Shown: positions 1-13,382 of the stretch, in pieces | Layout of the letters: every line of letters starts with the position of its first letter | Numbering within the stretch: position 1 is the first letter of the stretch | Assembly (NCBI GenBank): GCA_964035795.1 | Contig: OZ038321.1 | Coordinates: 24,857,986-24,921,985, forward strand | From: Pterobdella sp. o SKG-2022 | Taxonomy: Eukaryota; Annelida; Clitellata; Hirudinida; Piscicolidae | DNA length: 64,000 nucleotides | Reading direction: 5' to 3' | Made by a program: the position numbers and the translations under genes | The notes under the pieces: model-generated | What the model saw: only the letters and a program-made list of their open reading frames with translations | The model's database searches: none | What the model was told of the DNA's origin: nothing

Positions 1-90
1 GGTTATAATTGCCGGACATTACCTAAGCTACTACGTTTTAACTATTTTGTACTTTGAACCCCTTTATGTTTTATAGTTAAACGTTTAGTA

Positions 91-160
91 TATATTGCTA
101 GGTTGTTTATAATTATCTTTCCGTTTTATATTGTTAGGTTTGTTATAATTACTTTCCGGT
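91..160. repeat. Two-copy 36-bp tandem duplication
   Basis: The stretch at 91-125 (starting TATATTGCTAGGTTGTTTAT) is repeated with a few changes at 127-160. A third partial match to its end lies at 1-16. No function is apparent. Confidence 0.5.
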
Positions 161-300
161 AATTAAAATTTTTTAGAATTTCCAACATTAGTAGTATATA
201 AGGGATGTAAGAGATGGATCTTATAAGTATTGGTATTGTTGGATCGGTTGCGGTTATTGCTGTTAACGAATTGCCTGCTTTTGAAGAGTTTGTTTAACAG

Positions 301-321
301 AAGAACCTGTGGTGACCGGAA
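301..321 (+). CDS. Tentative micro-exon upstream of the GPCR Cys-Trp exon
   Basis: The stretch between a pyrimidine-rich acceptor (ending AACAG at 300) and a GTGAGA donor (322) ends in phase 2. It joins exactly to the exon at 647, giving GDRNCW, and Asn-Cys-Trp is usual at this point in calcitonin-type receptors. However, 21 bp is very short and the sequence upstream does not look like TM4. Either the true preceding exon lies outside the window or this is a chance match. Confidence 0.25.
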
Positions 322-646
322 GTGAGAAATCAATATTTTTTTATTGGGTTGAGTTAAATGAAAAAAAATAAAAAGTTAATTTAAAAAAAATATTGAAATA
401 GTAAGAAACACAGAAATAAAAAAAATTGAATTCATTCAAATTAAACTTAAAATAAAAATTTAATACAAAATAAAAATAGGAATTTGAAAATAAAAAAAAA
501 GCGAATCAATTCAAAAACAACAAAATAAAATATATTAAAAATAAATCTTTAAAAAATAAAAAATAAACTGAAAAAAAAATAGAAATTCATAATAAGATAC
601 GAATATAAATTCTTTTTATGGAAATAAACTGAAAAACTTTGCGAAG

Positions 647-3600
647 TTGCTGGAGCAAGCAGCTGGACGCTCACGAGTGGATCATATACGGGCCCAACAT
701 CGCATGTCTCGTTGTGAGTTGTTTTTTTTTTTATGAAAAATTTAAAAAAGAAAAAACATAATGAGTAATAATTGTTATTTTAAACAAAATGTAACAATAA
801 ATTAGGGTAAAAAATATAACTTGTAGTTTTTTTTATTTTTTAATGTGATCTCGTGTTGAACTACTGCAAAGCATTGAGTTGGTATGTTGGGTAGGAGGAA
901 GGGTTTAATATTGATGAAGCGTATTAAAACTGTTGAGTTTTCTTCAACACTCAAAGTTTTCCAAATAGATATTGTTCAAATAATAGGATTTTTTGCGGAA
1001 CTTTTATTTTTGTTTTCATATGCAACTTTAAGTTCAAATTTTTTAACAATTAAGTTATAAAAAGTTTTTTCTTGGAATGGAGAAAAATCAGTTTTGAACC
1101 GTTAATATTGTTCAAGTTATCAAAAAATTGTTGAAATGTATATTTTAATAAAGTAATGTATAAAAACATAGATTATAAAACAAAACTTTTGCTTAAAGAA
1201 ATTTGATTCTAAAATGTTGAGCTTTAAGTTGATCTTTTTGCAAACTTTCAAATATGAATTTAAATAGCTGGAAAAAACTCCCAAATATTCTGATTTTTGA
1301 CGAGAAAATACACTAAAAATTTCAAATTTGATCTTATAAAGTTTCCGTTAAGTTTATATAATTAAAAGTAATTTATCAAGGTAGAAAACTTCAAAAAATT
1401 TTAATTCCGTGTTTGAAGACATTTTCCACTTTGATGTCTATTCTGTCATGCTAAGTTGCAAAAGTTGATGGTTTATTTGCTGTGAAGGCTTTTAACATTT
1501 AAATTAATTTTTCACCGTTAAAATGTTCGTACAAATCAACATTGAAAAAAGAAAATTTGATTAGAAAAAATCACAAAACTGGTTTAAAAAAGAATAAGCA
1601 TTTGAAAAAAACTATGAAATGTCAAATTCGAGGGTTAAAAACAATTGATTCAATTTTGAAAACATTTTTAAAAAATCTATAAAAATCTTTTCTTAATCTA
1701 AATAGGAAGCTTTATAAACTATGCTATTTGTTTTTGAAATATTTGTTTATTATTGAAACAAATATAAGAATAACATAATTATTGGTGGTTTTAAGGATTC
1801 TGAACAAATGCCTCTAAAATGATGATTGTTCTCGTGATGTTTAAAAAATAGAAAAAACTTTTTCCAAACTGTTTGGTTAATAAATTTTGCTCGTTTTCAT
1901 TAAACATCAAAAGCAAATGAGAAATTTGTTTAAAATTTAAATTATATAAATAAGATGTGTAAACTGAAACGAAGGTAAATATTTTTAAGAAATTCTCAAA
2001 TACAAAATATTCTCATTGAACTCATCAAAAATATAAAACATTTTTTCAAAAACTTCATCATAACACTAACACAGACTAATCAAAATTATATTTTTTTCGA
2101 CTGTCAAGAGCATTCTTTTTTATATTCCAATGTTCTAAACGTTTCTCGTTACGACCTCTAAGTCCAAATATTTCAGATTTTTAAACGCTTAGTTTCAACT
2201 TGTTAATCGCCATTCTATATTTTCGTTACACAAAGTACTTATCAAAAAGCTCTTCCCTTTAAGTATTATACCTGCCTACCCAAAGGATTTTCACCCAATT
2301 TACATCCTCTTTATTAGGCATTCCGCTTTGTTTTCTAAAATTACTTTTAAAATTCCCAAGATCTTAGACAAAAACTTTTTTCTATTTTGCTTTAAACTTT
2401 TTTTTGTATTTATATGTCAATCCTTTTGTTATTTTGCATATCTTTCTGGAGCATTAATCTTTTTCACTTGTAAACTTTTTCCATTTATCAAATAACTTTT
2501 GTAGCCTTGCATTAATTTTCATGTCACACAAGAATAGAACTTCAAAGTAACATTTTGAATCATTATTATTCATGCTTCTCTTGCATTCAATAGCATAACC
2601 TCGCGACGCAGGCCTCAAACCATTTAAAAACATCATCTGGGTGTGAAGTAAGCTATTCTTTCTGATGAGTTTGAGTCTTGTAGGTCTACATTAACTATCC
2701 TTAGAAAATGTTTATTGTGATATTACAATCGGTTCTTTGAAATGAAAAATTATATTCAATAAACCTGCTTTAAAAGTGGAAAATAGATATATTTTCATGT
2801 TCACATAGGATATTTCTATAAAATTTATTATATTTTTATTATTTTCGCTTAGTGAAAAGACTTGATTTAATGGGATTTTAAACCTATAAAAAATCAACAA
2901 AACACTAATTTCAACTCATTTTATTTAGAAGTACAGAATTTTTTTATGAGTTAAATGACGCCGTAAAGGCATGATGCATTCAAATCCCCAAAGAACACCA
3001 GATGTTGCGTCGATTTCAGCATGAAAACTTTTCAGTTTTCCAATGTCTCATTAATAATTCTACACTAATCAAGGTGATGTGGAAATTATAAAGATACTTG
3101 CTCCTAAATATATCAATATTTGTATCAAAATCTTTTTATTCGCTTTTTTATCACGTATATAATCCTAGAAATTATGAATTTATGAAGTAACGTAATTGAA
3201 AAACTGTTTTGTAAGTCATATAGAAGTTAAAAAAAATATTTTTACTAATCACTACAAGCTTCATAAATGGTTGAAAACTAATTCTTCATGAGTGTTTCGT
3301 GTTTTCATGAAAAATTTCATTCATGAAATTCAGATGCATCTCAAAGCTTTCTAAAGAAATCAGTTTCCATTAAAAACGTCATATTAATTATTAATACAGC
3401 TTTTTAGAGTTTCAAAGTTTTTCAAGCACTTCAAAACTGCTAAAAAAGCATAATATTCTTTTTAAATTTTTTAATTTTTATGAATATTTCAAAAATGATT
3501 TTAACTTTTTATAGAAATCTGTGATTTCTCACTTAGCCACAAAAATGGAATAAATACTTTTGAAAACTATTTTTTAAAATTTTTCCAAAAAATGTGGAAT

Positions 3601-6600
3601 GAATTCTGTCTGAATTTATTTATAACAGGTTACATCTTTTTTATAATTTCATTTGTTTAATCTCAAAGCATGCTTGGTTGAGTTCGTTTTAGAGAGATTC
3701 CAAAGATAATTTCTCGGAAAATTTACTACCTGAACCCATTATTTGAGATTTTGATGACAAATGCAAAATATAATAAATTAACTCTAAATTTTTAATAAAA
3801 TGAATTTTTTCGACTTAAAAAACTAAGTTTCAATTAGAAAACACTGCGTTTTTTCACATAAAAACAAACTCCAGCAAATTTTAACGGTAGTTAAAAACTA
3901 CCTGAAACGTCCAAACAGTAGAATTTTGATGAATCTGTTAACAGTTGACAATCAGTAATGCGATTTCCAAATGCTCTTTAATGCTTCATCGTTGAATTTT
4001 AAATGATAGGTAAGCCGATCATTAAATCAGTTGCGCAATTGATAGGTTTCACAGGGCGCTACTCCATGTGGACATGGCGGGATTAATGTTATTTCACAAA
4101 GTTTGAGATTAAAAAAATTAAATTTTAATACTTAAAACAATCCAATATATTTCAACATTGAAGGCAAAAAAGCGATTAAAAAATAAGGGCTCATATTAGA
4201 ATGAAACCAAGTAATTTAACCACAGATAGGTAATAATGACAAGCTCTATGCTACATAAGTCAAACTCTCTTGATCTTCGTTTTCTGCTGTTCACACCACA
4301 AAAGATATATTGTGTTTGAGATTCTTAGTGATGCATTAACTGAATTTGATTTGTTGAAATTTTGTGAAAAATAATAAGTTATAATGTCGTATGTTATAAT
4401 TCCTTGAAGAAAGTGTTAAATAATTAATAAGTAAACTCAAATTTCACAGAAAAAAAAAATTTATTATATTCATTTATTATTCATCATATGTACAATAAAT
4501 GACCATAAAAAGCATCTATATATAAAAACTTAAAGAAATGTTTGGTTTTTAGTTGAAAAAATAAAAATATATCTGGACCACTAAACACGATATAATCATT
4601 GTACTGCATACAACACATAAAAACAATAAATTTGAAAACAAGATTTCTTGCAAACGCCAAAAAAAGCTGACAACTAAAGTTAAAAACCTTAATGAATCTA
4701 AAAAGGGCGTTGAACACAAGAAGGGACCCATAACTTCAAACCAGAGTAATCTATAATTTAGATATATAAAACTTTTTTTGAACGTCTATAAATTTATATT
4801 TAAATATACTCGTTTGATTGTGGCTAGTGTGAAAACAATAAATATTATATAGCTCAATATTAATTGAATTCACGAATTTCTATCTCACAGAAACTCGTTT
4901 TTCAAAACCATTATCATAAGATATCTAACTTTCAAAATATTAACAAAAATATCTATTAAAATAGAGTTGAAAAATATGATATTCAAAGTGAGTTACTATG
5001 GGAATACTTTTTAATAATGTGGGTTTTTAATGACATTTCTTTTTTTCGAGATTATTGCAAAAAAATTTTATCTTAAGTATAAATTTTTTGAAAACTTGAA
5101 AAACTGTTTATCTTTGAAGAAATCAAAAATTATTTCAAAAAGACAATGAAGCCAGCTTCAATAGAACATTAAGTTAAGGTAGTTTAAATTCAAAAAAATT
5201 AAAATTATATAATAAAATAATTCAAATCGAAAACCCGGCGATAAACACAAACTTCGGGTTAGTTAAAAATAATGGCATCAAGCATTCACTGACGGACCTT
5301 GGTTATTCCATCGTTGAGTGTTCGACTTGAATAATTTCGTTTTTAGATTATTCAACTTCACTACGTGGATAATTTTTTTTTGCTGAAACATTATTACACA
5401 TTAGTATCATTATTCGGCAAAAGTTTTTTTTAACGAAAATTTTTAAAATTACGGTATCGATGTGCGTTGACTGCAAAAGAAGGAAGTTGAAAACGATGGA
5501 GCATTAAACTTCAAATACATCACTCTGCTTTAATTTAAACACAAGATCAACGCTGCATTCTCGCTTCCAAATAAGAGAAGGTTAAAGACATTTGAGTGTC
5601 AAACAGAACAACCACACAATTATCTTGCAAAAAAATAGAAAAAGGTTTAAGGCTGTGGTCCAAGTTGCAATATTAGTATTGATATTTTTATAACGCATAA
5701 TTAACAAAAAAATTTGCTTCATAGGCGCTCAAAAGTTAGTGGTAATAAAGTAGGAAGATGTTAAGAACATGTTTGCAACAGTTAAACAACTTCAAGAAAA
5801 CTTCCGTAAAAATAATAGGATGTATTTGTAAAAATTCAATACAGATACATAAAAAACTAAAACCAAATTTGAAAACCTTACTTCCATCCTAGCAATAAAA
5901 ATAAAATTCATCAACCACATTGCCCTGTGGCTCTCATGCTGTTATCCCAAGTTTTGTATTGCAATGTTTTATAACATAAGTTGCTATAATTCAAGGCACT
6001 TAACGCAAAAATGTATTCAACAACAAAGCTTTTTGTGAGCAGAACTTCAATTATCAAGTACTTGATGTTCTGCTTACGAAAAGCTTTGTGAATAAACTCT
6101 TTGAGTCTAGCACATTCAATATTGTATAAGTGGTAATCAAACTTTAAGTCATTGAAACTTGAGTTATTTGAAATTAATTTTTTACTATGTATTTCATATT
6201 TACCTATCAGTATAATTTGGTTTTTACCCCAATTACTTTTAAAACATTAACCATAATGGGTCTATTCTAACTTCTAATGATAAAACTAAACTACCGAAAA
6301 TTCTAGTTTTTTTAATTGAATGTATTTAAAAATTTCTCAAAATTGAAATTTCGTTTAAAAAATGATGTCTTCTATTTTAAATGTTTAAAATTTAGTTTTT
6401 TATTATTTATATTATTTTTGAATTATTCTTTATTTTTCTTTTTTATCTAAATTATTATTATTGATTCGTCACTCACCTCAAGTTGAATCTGTTGAAGTAA
6501 ATGATAGATTGCATTATTCAGACCGTTTTAATATCGATTTTCTTGTTCCTAGTAACCGAGGCGATTAACAGCGGCTTTTGAAAGCGCTCGACTTTCTAAC

Positions 6601-9600
6601 GGGAGAATATTAAAGTTCCGAAAAATTCTCAATCTCCCAAAGGCTTCCCCTCTTTGAAAAGGTTAAACATCAGAAACAGAAAGTATTCTCCCGTTTGCTG
6701 TCTTCAACCATTTTAAGTGGAAAATCATTATTGAAGTTGTTGATGAAAAATCACTTATACCATCATCCTTTTGTGTTTGAAATATGTTCATTATATTTTT
6801 CATGCTCAGAAAAAAATTAATGTTTTATTTCTAATTAACCATAACTAATGTTTTTGTTAAGCTAATGGTAGATAGTATTGATTTTTATTCTATTAAATAA
6901 ACCCTTTTTTTCATGGGGCACTTATTCATAATTTTTAGCATATTCTGTGGTATATTATGTTTGTTGCTTACATTAACGCCTTTTCATTGAAACTATCAAG
7001 ATACCCATTGGCTGTTACCATGGTCTCGGCACTTTTTAATGTTGCCAATGTTATTTTTGAATTGAGACTTTAGTGCTTGTTTGTGATTTCAATTGAAAAA
7101 GTGAATTTTTTTTAGAAACTTTCAACTGAAGAATTAAAAATTTGTGTGGGTGGAAAATTTGTTAGTAGCTTGTGAGAGAACTGACTGGTTCAGAGTTAAC
7201 AAGATTGCAAATTGTTTTGATGAAAAGATGAGTCTTTTTGCTTTAAATCTATTTTTCAGTTATAAGTTTACAACTTAGCTAACTTAGATATGATCAAACC
7301 AAAAAAATAGGAACTTTAAGAAATTTTCACTTTGAAAATAGGGGAAAATTTGATCATTAATTAGTTTAATTTTCATTATTGGTTGTCTTACATTTTTCAA
7401 ACAGAAATCTTCACTTTTTTTGCCATTCCCAAATTTTTGAGGAACCATTAGGTATTAATTTCATTGGAAATTTTGAATTTTCACCAAGTGTTTTTCAGAA
7501 TTCATATAAAGCAGTCTCTGTTTTTGCTTTGAGACCAGCATGTTTTGATTTGCGATTTTTTGAAATAAGTTTTCAAAAATTTATTTTGACACATCCTTCA
7601 TTTATAAAATTCTCAGAATTGAGGATTACTTTGTAGTCTGAAAAGGATCGATAAAATGAATATTTTTTTAAGCCCAAATTTTTACACTTGAGATAGTAGG
7701 ATACCAAGCACAATAGTTTGAAAGTTTATAAATGCACCAAGCTTTTCCATTTGCTATGCATCATCATCAAAGTGTGAAATTTTAATTATTTCTTATATGC
7801 ATTTATGTAGTATGGTGGAAGCAACTTTTTTTCAAGTATTGTCATTGCTTTGCATACAGTTCTTGACTCTAAGAAAGGCTTATCAAACCCGCAGACAACT
7901 TATAGGCTAGACATTTATATAGCGCGCTTTTGACAGTAACTGAGTGAGAATACTTGAATTTTATCATGTTGTTTGTGAAACAAAACTTTTATAACTTCAA
8001 GAAGCATCAAAACTTTAAGCTTGGTGAGCTGGGCTTTGTGCCATATGCACAAATAAAAAGTTTATTCTCAGTTGATAAATTTAAACTCAATGGCTCACAG
8101 GTTCATGTACTCACAGTGTATTAGCATTTATATTTTTCGCAAACTAATACTAACTTCTCAGTTGTTAACCCATTAATTTTATGAAGCCTCCTTTCTTTCA
8201 TCAATACTCAACCCTTCTTAAGTTAAAAACATCAGAATCTTGTTTCGTTGCCTTTTAGAAGACAACTGACTTTCTAAGAATTCAATTCAAATCTCCGCGA
8301 GCTCAAATATTCCTTAATGAAAAATGTTGAATTTATTTTTAATTAAGCTTTCTTAATGCTGCATACTAAATTTTTAATTTAGCGTCTAAAAATATACCAA
8401 CTTCCGGTGAATACATGAAATTAAAAAATTTGCTCCTAAAGAAACAGCTAAGAATACTTAGTAATTAAAAACAAAGAATCCAAAATGAATCTATTTAAAT
8501 CAACTTTATTAAATTTTATTAACTAAATAATATAACTTACATTATCTAGTGAATAAACTTAGTATTTTTTAGTTAATAAAAATGTTCGCTTTGAAATGTT
8601 GTAATAATAGGCTTATTTAGTTATTCATATTTGAAAATGAACTTTAACCTTTCGAAACCACCCAGATCCCAAAACAACACAAAACGCAAACGACTCAAAT
8701 AGAAACAAACCATTTTAATAGACCTCAACTGAACCCACACCCTGATTTCAAACGCTACTTCAGATGAACACAGTATTGTTGGGAGACATCTTGAGGATCC
8801 TTGTCTTTCAACTTCACTCTCATCCCAGAGAGCCCAGTAGTTTTAGGTGGGTTGAGACTTATCATAGAAGAATGGTTGCTTTTTTTTCTAATTTTTTTTT
8901 TAATGTTTGTTGTTTTTGTTTGCTTTTTTTGATTTAGTATGACCAATAATATATATTTTTCGTTTTATCGCTTTTTTGATTGCATTTACGTCTTTTTGTT
9001 TTTTCGTGTAGGTTTTTTGATGTTCTGTAGCTGAATATTTATTTTCGAGATTGAAAATGGTTATTACACGTGATTATTTATTTGTAATTACTTTTGATCA
9101 TATAGCTATTTTTTGCTTATAATTCAAGGAAGTTATAAGAGGCATGCATTAGAAGTGAGAGAAGTTTTATTTAATCCATACAATTTCCTGATTTTCAAAT
9201 AGCAAATAGTTTTTTTGAATGGCTTAGAAACAAATTAAATTTTTCTAAACTCCGGGAGTGTAAAAAGTTTGAAACAAAATTTTTTGAAATTTAAAAGCTT
9301 CATTATAAAAATTCTATTGAAAAAATCTGCTATAAAAACTTGATAAAATACATGCATGAAACGATTACACAGATTTTCTCGGAATCTTTTTTCACGGAGT
9401 CTTCAGAAATCTCGCAAAGAATAAAAATTAAATCAAGTTAATGGTGTTTATTACAAAAATGTAAAAAATATGGTTTTCATCCACACTGCATAAAGTATTT
9501 ATGATACTTTCGTAGGAGAAATTTCATATGAAAAAGAGTTCTAAAAAATATATTTCGGATTTGTATATGTGATTTACTTCTCGATAAAGCGTTTTTACAG

Positions 9601-12451
9601 CGGCACTATTTCACAATATAACCCTATGAATTCTGACCTTAAATCTTTTCCTCCACTTCAACACTGAATGGGATACACACGCTCTAACTGTGAAAAACAC
9701 ACTTTTGGATATATTTTTATTAGAGAATTTTTCCAGCTTCATAAATATCATTTCACAACCAACACTATTTCATTTTACCTCGCGCAATATTTATTGAGAT
9801 TTTCAAGCTTCATCTCAATAGAAATATAGATTTTTATTTGTGTTTCAACATTATGTCAGATAAAATGTCTTTTATATTTTTTTTATGATCTTGAAGAGTA
9901 CCGGAAAGCATTTTGCAAAAGTTTCAACTCGCAATAAACTCCAAAACGCACTGATGTCTCCATGAAAACGACTCACATACCTCACAAACCATGGAGCAAA
10001 ATGCAAATCCAACTAAACTGATATAAAGACATGTAAACTTATATATGAGTCTACAAGCCCTTTTAAAAAGATAAAACACTCCAACTAAATAAAAATTAGA
10101 ACTATTTTATATATTCTATTTTTAAACCAAACATGAATATTCATAATGAAGAAAACATTTCCAAAGTTTATTCAAGTCCACGAGCTTTTTTAAGTTAAAT
10201 TAAATATTTTATGAGTTTATCATAAAAATACAAAACACACTTCATAACAGACGGGGAGTCAAGGCTGTGGCCATGTTGATACCTTTGTTTGGACTACAGC
10301 TGGTTTTGACCATCTACCGACCTCAGCAACAGAGCAGTACTGTCAACGTCTTTTCTATTGTTACTGCCATTGTCACCAATTCCCAAGTGAGTGTTTGAGT
10401 TTGGCTGGCGGTTTGGAGGTTTTTTGCATTTTTTTATGAATTTTGTCTTTTTTGTTTTTTTTAGTTTTTATTGAGTTAGATTTTTTAGATTTGAATGCCT
10501 CAAAATTTTTTATTTGTGAGAGTAATAACTTGGTTCAGAGTTTAAAATATTTTTAAATATCAAAAACAAAAGGTTTACATACAGCAAAACTAAAACCATT
10601 ATTCTGGTTTTCAAAATTGTATGCTTTATTTAAAATGAATTTCCAATACATTTTGAAATTGCAAAACAACGTGATTTCCAAAACAAGCATAGAAATGTGT
10701 GTATACAATTTTTCGGCAAGCAACATTTTTACACTTTGGAGAATTTAGTCGAGCAAAAAGAAGCATCTTTCTAAAACTGAAAAAATATTTAATACATTAT
10801 ATTTATTTAATTTTGAGAAAATTTCAAAAAAGTTAACTTTTTGAAAAGATTCTTTTTAATTTTTAGACATATTTTTGTTTTATTCTCATCCTTTTAGCGC
10901 TGAAAATTTTTCAGTTTTTTTTTTATTTATTGAATTCCTGTCTTATATCAATGCTTTTGTCTGCTTCGGGGTCTTCCGTCGTTATTGTAATTGGCTGATA
11001 TGAAGTTTGCCTAGTTCAATTATCGAAATTATTGTGAATTTAATTATGAAAATAAAAGATCTGATATGGATATTTTTCTATTGAAAAGAAATTAGCTTCG
11101 TTAGGAAAGGTTGGCATTTACTCCATTTCAACTTTTGAGCAGGAAAACGTCAGAAAACTTTATAATGAGGAATAATTACTTTGAAATTTTTTAGATTTCC
11201 ACAAACATCAAAATATTTTTATATATATTTCCTGATGAAAATAATTTTTGAGGCATTTAATGACTATTCAAACGACTCGTAGAAATTTCAATTTAGTTTT
11301 AATGAGAAATAAACGCTTCCATTTGGAAGTTTAAATTATTAAATGATATATTTATTCAAAACATGAAATCATTAGCTATTTTTAATTTAAAACAACTCTT
11401 CCACTAAAATGGCAAATTTATAAAATGTATCACCCGATTATATTTTTAGCAAGGTGCTTTTATGGGCGAAAATAGAAAAAATGGCTTTTTATCCAGCGTT
11501 TCCAATTAACTCGCCACACACAAATCAAGATGGAAGTGAAAAAGTTGAAACATAAATACAGGTTCTTACTTTAGATTGTTGGAAAAATATAAAAATTCAA
11601 AAAAACCGTGAAAAAACAAGCTGTCTGTTGAGAGTAATCAGTTTTAACTTGAGAATTGAAATCTGTGTTGTTGAGTTTCAACTTTAAAATAAAAATCAGT
11701 CAACCATTCATTTGTGCTCGTAAAGAAATATTGCTAAACTAACTAGCCAAAATTCATCTTTCGTAGTTTTCTTGAGTTAAAAAAAATGTTTCAAATTTAG
11801 TTTTTATCAGTCGTTCAAAAATGTTTTTCATTATTATGAATTTCAATCCTCATTTCTTCATGATTCTTCAATCTTTGTCTAAAACATATATTTATTTTTT
11901 TATTTTATTATTATAATGAAATTATTTATTGTGTGGACAAAAGAAATATAAATGACTTTTATTAGTTGTAATGTTCGGATTTACAGGGAATTTTTGTGTC
12001 TCTCTTGTACTGCTACTTCAACGGAGAGGTTAGAAAATGCAACTTTTTAAAAAATTTTATATTTCTCAATATTAAAAAGCACTAAAAAATGTGTTTATAA
12101 TTTTAAGAAAAAACTGAGAATATATAATAAATAAAAAAAAATATATATATAATAAAAACTTCAAAAGTTATACCTGGATCCACCCACCGCATCCACATAA
12201 ACTTAACAAGCAAGCCACCAAAACAGAACAACAAAAACTTCACGCGCAATTATGCTGTAATAAAAAAATCCACCAATCACCACCCACAAAACCACTATTA
12301 GGTGATTCTGCATTTGAAGCGGGGCTTACGGGTGGCTAGTGGTTGTATGTCGAGGGAGGATAGAAGGAAAAGAAGCGACATTCCCTCTCTGAGAGGCTTT
12401 GAAACAGCCAACCATACAGAAGCTTTTAAAATGTCTGAGATTCAAAAATGA
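647..12451 (+). CDS. Class B (secretin-family) GPCR, 3' part of gene
   Basis: Five exons join in phase: 647-713, 8764-8846, 10251-10386, 11987-12028 and 12302-12451 (TGA at 12449), about 158 residues. Exon 1 reads CWSKQLDAHEWIIYGPN, the class B second extracellular loop (Cys-Trp that pairs with the TM3 cysteine) and start of TM5. Exon 2 reads LLGDILRILVFQL (TM5 end, third intracellular loop). Exon 3 reads GVKAVAMLIPLFGLQLVL (TM6) then YRP and TM7 start. Exon 4 is GIFVSLLYCYFNGE (TM7 end, diagnostic). Exon 5 is a 49-residue basic cytoplasmic tail. All junctions have GT/AG sites and consistent phases (0, 2, 0, 0). The family signals through G proteins, usually Gs, after binding peptide hormones. 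The extracellular domain and TM1-4 lie upstream of the window. By eye the TM6-loop stretch with RP looks nearest to calcitonin/DH31 receptors, but PDF-type receptors are possible; the subfamily is not settled. Confidence 0.88.
714..8763 (+). other. 8-kb GPCR intron, no gene seen
   Basis: The intron runs from a GTGAGT donor to the TTCAG acceptor before 8764. It is AT-rich with dense stops in all frames. The only structure noted is an imperfect palindrome at 6024-6088. A GC-richer patch near 7900-7945 resembles the 3' part of the SINE found elsewhere, but too weakly to call. The 85-codon open frame at 7379-7636 has biased AT-rich composition and no recognisable domain. Confidence 0.7.
6024..6088. 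repeat. Imperfect palindrome in GPCR intron
   Basis: Arms of 27 bases (6024-6050 and 6062-6088) are about 90% complementary around an 11-base loop. The left arm begins CAAAGCTTTTTGTGAGCAG and the right arm ends TTCTGCTTACGAAAAGCTTT-G. It could be a degenerate MITE or a hairpin-forming transcript. Compensating changes cannot be judged from one copy. Confidence 0.6.
8847..11986 (+). other. Remaining large GPCR introns
   Basis: Introns 8847-10250 and 10387-11986 flank the TM6 exon. Both are AT-rich. I see no further exons, RNA genes or clear repeats in them. Confidence 0.65.
11987..12028 (+). CDS. 42-bp TM7 exon of the class B GPCR
   Basis: It encodes 14 residues, GIFVSLLYCYFNGE, flanked by phase-0 splice sites (TTACAG before, GTTAGA after). 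Length, phase and boundaries match the 14-residue TM7 exon of vertebrate class B receptors (calcitonin, CRH and PTH receptors), where in-frame skipping gives variants with altered surface expression or signalling. Skipping here would also keep the frame into the tail exon. Confidence 0.9.
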
Positions 12452-13382
12452 TTAAATGCCTTTCACTGTGGTGCAGAATTTGAGGTTTGTAGAATGCCCA
12501 TTACTGCCCTGCAAATATTGGAGGCTTAGAGAGTGGAGGTGTTAATGATATTTTTTTTTTAATTTCAAAATTTAAAATTTTAAAAAGATTTCAAATGGCA
12601 GACTCAATTGTCACGTGATTCGTGAAGTTTAGAAACAATTTCATTTAATAATATCAAATTTCAATGTGAGTTGTTGCCGCTTTACTGTGTCATTGTTGAA
12701 ATTTTTTTAGCTTTTATAACCCTTTTTTAAAAACTTTTAAAGTTTTACGTGGTTTTTTTTTTGCTGTTTTTTTATTCTGGTTTTCTATATAAAAATCTTC
12801 ACTTCTTCCATCCTGTTGTTTCTCAGTCAGATTAATGGCTTTACCTACGGGAACAATATTCCGGTTGATTTCCTTAGAAATAAAAATTTTTATTCATAAG
12901 AAACTCAAGAGAAGTAAAGATTTTATCATGGGAAACCATGCCAAAATTAATTGAGGTCTTGAAAAATATCATGTTAATTTTAAACATTTATTGTGCATTT
13001 ATGTTTCTATCTCTACAATACCTGACCCACTAAGGTTCTTTTGAAACTTGGACCTTTTAGTTGTGATGATATTAAATTTCTAAGAAATAATTTATCAAAC
13101 ACGTTGTGAATAATTGAGTTATTCCATGAAAAAATTGAGTTAATTTTTATCAAAAAAACTGATTTTTTTTTTATTCAAAAAATCGAAAGCAAAAATTGCC
13201 TAAAAATTCGCTGAGCATCTGTCGAGATAAGTCGATTATTCAGATACTTTACTTCATTAAAAAAATGAATCGCTACAGTTCTGAGGTTTTCCAGATTTTT
13301 ATAATTTCTAAAATCTCCAAAAACTAAAATATATTCTGTTAGAATTAGCAAAATATGTAATCTATGATACAAGATAACAAAT
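12452..13382. other. Convergent 3' region between GPCR and AASDH
   Basis: This is the tail-to-tail interval. It should hold both 3' UTRs. Polyadenylation-type hexamers are present at 12879-12884 (AATAAA, plus strand) and 13170-13175 (AATAAA read on the minus strand), 430 and 210 bases past the respective stops. No reading frame of note is seen. Confidence 0.5.

Noticed and set aside
7379..7636. 85-codon Phe/Ser-rich frame
   Set aside because: Composition follows the T-rich intron, and no domain or splice partner was found.
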